Shown here piece by piece: positions 13,707 to 16,211 of a stretch of DNA of 16,211 nucleotides. Positions within the stretch are counted from its first letter, which is position 1, and each line of letters opens with the position of its first letter. The position numbers and the translations under genes are program-made. The notes under the pieces are model-generated. The model had not been told where the DNA came from, searched no databases, and saw nothing but the letters and a program-made list of their open reading frames with translations. Where the stretch lies: NCBI GenBank assembly GCA_031279175.1, contig JAITJA010000095.1:1-16211 (forward strand), read 5' to 3'. This stretch comes from Odoribacteraceae bacterium (GTDB lineage Bacteria; Bacteroidota; Bacteroidia; Bacteroidales; Marinifilaceae).

Positions 13707-14843
13707 ATGGAACACGGAACGATGCGCGTGGGGACGTTGCCTGTCAGGGCTCGGTTCTCTTATTTTAATGTCGGCGAGGGAGCCGGCGAGTATCATGTTG
13801 TCTTTACCCCGGCCGGGGGGCCAACGGACGCCGACCGGCAGCTGGCGCTGCTTGACGAGGCGACGAGGTTATTCCCGTCTATCGTGAAGGAGGGGCGACC
13901 AACGCCCGTGTGGAGACGCTTTTTCCTCGGCGACCCGGTGAATCGTTACCCTTTCCCGGGCGGAGAGTGGCCCGCGGCGGAGACGTTTATCGGGCAGTAC
14001 CTGCCGGGGGGAGAGCGGGCCGTCGCCTGGGGGTATTATGTCGACGGGGCGACGGTGTCGCGCGACGGTAACGCGACGATCATGCACCGCTCGCTCGAGC
14101 ACCATTATTATACTGGCTTGCACGCCGGCCCGCGCGGCGACGAGGAGGCGCAAACGCGTACGCTCTTCCGCGCATTGCACGACGAAACCCGCTCCCGCGG
14201 TATTCATTTCGCCGGGGAGATAGCCCGGCTCTGGGTGCATGTCAATGATATCGACAACCGGTACGCGGGGATGGTGACGGCGCGCCGGAAGTTCTTCGAG
14301 GATATCGGCCTCACTCCCGACACGCACTATATCGCCAGCACGGGCATCGAGGGGAAATCACCATTTCCCGGCGCGCTCGTGTGCGTGGACGCTTACGCGG
14401 TGAAGGGGTTATTGCCCGGGCAGCTTTCTTACTTGCGCGCCAGTGATTTTCTCTCTCGCGCTGACCGTTATGGCGTGACGTTCGAGCGCGGGACCGTGAT
14501 CGCGCATGGTGATCGCGCTCGCCTCTTGATCTCAGGCACGGCGAGTATCGATAAGCATGGAGAGCTGCTCTTCCCGTTACAGGTCGTCGCGCAGGCTCGC
14601 CGCGCGATGCAGAATATCGACGCGTTGTTGCGCGAGGGGGGCGCGGCCTTCACCGATCTTACCCACGCGATCGTGTACCTGCGCGACGCCGCGGATTACC
14701 CGCTCGTCCGGAATGTCATTTCGTCCTCCTGGCCGCTCGTGCCGACGATATACGCGGTCGCGCCGGTATGTCGTCCCGGCTGGCTGGTCGAGATCGAGTG
14801 CTCGGCGATAGTCGCCCGCGACGCGGCCTTCCCTCCCTTCTGA
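13707..14843 (+). CDS. Chorismatase (FkbO/Hyg5)-like protein with C-terminal RidA/YjgF fold
   Basis: The 378-residue protein has an N-terminal part (about 1-220) with FIGQYLPGG and EIARLWVHVNDIDNRY (171-186), resembling the chorismatase segment that carries substrate-binding residues. A YjgF/RidA-like domain follows (about 225-372) with SGTASID (276-282), QARRAMQNIDALLREGGA and VEIECSAIV. The Arg that RidA deaminases use in PARSCV is replaced here by I348 (VPTIYAV), while the RidA Glu in VEIE is kept at E362, so imine deaminase activity is unlikely. A chorismate-hydrolysing or related pteridine/aryl role is possible by family but not proven. No signal peptide is seen, so it is cytoplasmic. 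It is divergent from the GH2 gene and convergent with the ABC genes. Confidence 0.75.
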   Translation: MEHGTMRVGTLPVRARFSYFNVGEGAGEYHVVFTPAGGPTDADRQLALLDEATRLFPSIVKEGRPTPVWRRFFLGDPVNRYPFPGGEWPAAETFIGQYLPGGERAVAWGYYVDGATVSRDGNATIMHRSLEHHYYTGLHAGPRGDEEAQTRTLFRALHDETRSRGIHFAGEIARLWVHVNDIDNRYAGMVTARRKFFEDIGLTPDTHYIASTGIEGKSPFPGALVCVDAYAVKGLLPGQLSYLRASDFLSRADRYGVTFERGTVIAHGDRARLLISGTASIDKHGELLFPLQVVAQARRAMQNIDALLREGGAAFTDLTHAIVYLRDAADYPLVRNVISSSWPLVPTIYAVAPVCRPGWLVEIECSAIVARDAAFPPF

Positions 14844-14880
14844 TCGCGGGCAACCGCGCCCGCGCCGTTCCCGTGAAATC

Positions 14881-14900
14881 TCCCCGGGGACAGTTAACTG
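14881..14900. promoter_or_regulatory. Two abutting 10-bp perfect palindromes
   Basis: TCCCCGGGGA (14881-14890) is followed directly by CAGTTAACTG (14891-14900). Both are perfect palindromes. They end 4 bp before a -7-like motif on the plus strand, so they could be operator sites. Confidence 0.4.
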
Positions 14901-14904
14901 CAAG

Positions 14905-14912
14905 TAATTTTG
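14905..14912 (+). promoter_or_regulatory. Orphan -7-like element (TAATTTTG) between convergent genes
   Basis: TAATTTTG matches TAnnTTTG exactly, on the plus strand, after the stop of the RidA-like gene. No expected gene follows it on this strand; transcription would run antisense into the ABC ATPase gene. No -33 box is visible, so this may be chance. Confidence 0.3.
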
Positions 14913-14928
14913 GATAGATAATGATGGT

Positions 14929-14978
14929 ACGGCAACCGGGACGCGCTGCCCGGGCGCGCCGCGTTGTCGCGTTGCCGT
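14929..14978. terminator. Inverted repeat at the tail of the convergent pair (possible terminator)
   Basis: ACGGCAAC (14929-14936) and GTTGCCGT (14971-14978) are perfect 8-bp arms around a GC-rich 34-base interior that can pair further. The right arm touches the ABC ATPase stop codon, so on the minus-strand transcript the hairpin comes directly after the gene. There is no clear T-tract on either strand. A smaller stem, GCGGGC/GCCCGC at 14846-14863, follows the RidA-like stop. Confidence 0.35.
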
Positions 14979-15790
14979 TAGAGCGCTCTCTCGCGCGGCT
15001 CCTCCCCCGGCACGGGGAAGACGAGTGGCCGCCCGGGGAATGGCCCCGGCAGGATGGTGACCCGCGTCCGGTAGACGCTCTCGACATGCGCGCGGGTGAG
15101 CACCTCGTCCGGCTTCCCGGCGACCCGCACCGCGCCGTTGTCGAGGAGGATAATCCGGTCGCTGTACTCGCTGGCGAGGTTCAGGTCATGGATAATCAAC
15201 GCGACGGTGATCCCCTTGTCCCTGTTGAGGCGGCGCGCGAGGTCGAGGATCTTTACCTGATGCGCGATGTCAAGGTGGGCGGTTGGCTCGTCGAGTAATA
15301 ATATACCGGCTTGCTGCGTGAGCGCGCGGGCGATGGCTGCCAACTGTCGTTCGCCGCCGCTGAGTTGATTCATGGGTGTTTTCCAGTCGGCCCTTAGACC
15401 GGTCAGGCGGGTGTTTTCCCGCGCGACCCGGATCTCCCCGGCGGTCTCGAAGAGGCGTAACGGCGACCGGTGTGGTAGCCGTCCCATCAGCACGTAATCC
15501 TCGAGCGGGAACTCCCCGGCGTCGACGACCTGGTTGACGACGGCCAGCGCGCGGGCGCGGGCGCGGTAGGAGAGCCGCGACGCGTCCGCGCCGTTGATCA
15601 GCACCGCGCCGCTGTACGGGGAGATGATCCCCGACGCCGCGCGCGCCAGCGTGGTTTTCCCCGAACCGTTAGGGCCGATGATGGCGACGAACGCTCCCGC
15701 CGGGATGGCGAGACGGGGGATATCGATGATGATTCGCCCGTCGTACCCGCAACGGAGGTCGTTTAACTCGATGGCATTCGCTTGTTTCAT
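14978..15790 (-). CDS. FecE/BtuD-type ABC importer ATPase (metallophore, haem or cobalamin uptake)
   Basis: The 270-residue ATPase has Walker A GPNGSGKT (39-46), the Q-loop at Q87, signature LSGGE (143-147), Walker B ILLLDE (163-168), and the switch His H201 in IIHDLNLA. This is the FecE/BtuD/HmuV subfamily that powers uptake of iron-siderophores, haem or vitamin B12 across the inner membrane. It starts 9 bp after the permease stop, so the two are one operon. The binding protein and any outer-membrane receptor lie outside the window, so the substrate cannot be fixed. Confidence 0.95.
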   Translation of the reverse strand: MKQANAIELNDLRCGYDGRIIIDIPRLAIPAGAFVAIIGPNGSGKTTLARAASGIISPYSGAVLINGADASRLSYRARARALAVVNQVVDAGEFPLEDYVLMGRLPHRSPLRLFETAGEIRVARENTRLTGLRADWKTPMNQLSGGERQLAAIARALTQQAGILLLDEPTAHLDIAHQVKILDLARRLNRDKGITVALIIHDLNLASEYSDRIILLDNGAVRVAGKPDEVLTRAHVESVYRTRVTILPGPFPGRPLVFPVPGEEPRERAL

Positions 15791-15799
15791 GGGCAGTCG

Positions 15800-16211
15800 T
15801 TATTTTCTGGACCGGGCGATGGCGATGAAGATGGCGCCGCCGGTGATGCCGGTGATCACGCCGATGGGCAGTTCCAGCGGCGCGATAATCACGCGGGCGA
15901 CGATGTCCGACAGGACGAGGAACGCGCCGCCGCCCAGGCATGAGGCGGGGAGCAACACGCGGTAGTCCGGACCGACGCTGCCGCGCGCCAGGCGGGGGAT
16001 GATCAACCCGACGAAGCCAATCATCCCGGCCACGGAGACGCAAGCGCCGGTGAGCAACGAGGCAAGCAGGAAGAGGGTCTTGACGTGCCGCCCAGCGTTC
16101 ACGCCCAGTTGTCGCGCCGGCTCCATTCCCAGGCGCATGGCGTTGAGGGCTGGCGCGTGAAAGTACGCGACCAGTAGCGCGATGATTGTCGCCCCGCCGA
16201 CGGCCTGTATC
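15800..16211 (-). CDS. FecCD/BtuC-family ABC permease (partial, runs off right edge)
   Basis: The open frame extends past the window edge, reading IQAVGGATIIALLVAYF, then LNAMRLGMEPARQLGVN, the conserved cytoplasmic stretch of this family. GMIGFVGLIIPRLAR, which contacts the ATPase, follows, then LVLSDIVARVIIAPLELPIGVITGITGGAIF, typical of the last two membrane helices. About 136 C-terminal residues are present of an expected 330 or so. The ATPase gene follows by 9 bp. Confidence 0.93.
   Translation of the reverse strand, partial: IQAVGGATIIALLVAYFHAPALNAMRLGMEPARQLGVNAGRHVKTLFLLASLLTGACVSVAGMIGFVGLIIPRLARGSVGPDYRVLLPASCLGGGAFLVLSDIVARVIIAPLELPIGVITGITGGAIFIAIARSRK

Noticed and set aside
14921..15298. 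125-codon plus-strand open frame after the orphan -7 motif
   Set aside because: It is almost entirely antisense to the ABC ATPase and has no recognisable features. A non-coding RNA is a better guess if the promoter is real.

Overview
The window comes from a GC-rich member of the Bacteroidota, most likely Bacteroidales. The evidence is a SusC/SusD outer-membrane pair, lipoprotein signals, genes without clear Shine-Dalgarno sites, and several good matches to the Bacteroidota -7 promoter element (TAnnTTTG, or TAnnTTCG here). I cannot name the genus from sequence alone.

Layout, left to right. (1) Positions 1-4990, minus strand: a SusC-like TonB-dependent transporter followed by a SusD-like lipoprotein that runs off the left edge. 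Together they form an outer-membrane glycan (or other oligomer) uptake pair. (2) A divergent intergenic region of 229 bp, then a thioredoxin-fold lipoprotein on the plus strand. (3) radA (DNA repair) and a class A penicillin-binding protein, both minus strand and probably one operon; radA overlaps the stop codon of the thioredoxin gene tail to tail by 4 bp. (4) A 514-bp divergent intergenic region (9463-9976, measured between the preferred starts) dominated by a 21-bp-period array of palindromes. (5) holA (DNA polymerase III delta) and a GmhB-like HAD phosphatase, plus strand, 3 bp apart. (6) A secreted family 2 glycoside hydrolase, minus strand, whose stop codon abuts that of the phosphatase with no gap. 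(7) A divergently transcribed chorismatase/RidA-like protein, plus strand. (8) A FecCD/BtuCD-type ABC importer, minus strand: the ATPase is complete and the permease runs off the right edge.

Most genes are housekeeping or ordinary gut-Bacteroidales functions: nutrient capture (SusCD, the GH2 enzyme, the metallophore or cobalamin importer), cell-wall synthesis, DNA repair and replication. Genes come in convergent and divergent pairs; two convergent pairs have no intergenic DNA, and three divergent pairs share short two-way promoter regions.

The most unusual element is the array at 9576-9858: thirteen copies of the 10-bp core TCTARTTAGA plus one decayed copy, spaced exactly 21 bp (about two helical turns), with 11-bp spacers drawn mainly from three recurring types. 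It lies between the promoters of the penicillin-binding protein and holA. A second unexplained site is 14881-14978, between two convergent genes: two abutting 10-bp palindromes, a -7-like motif and a long-armed inverted repeat.
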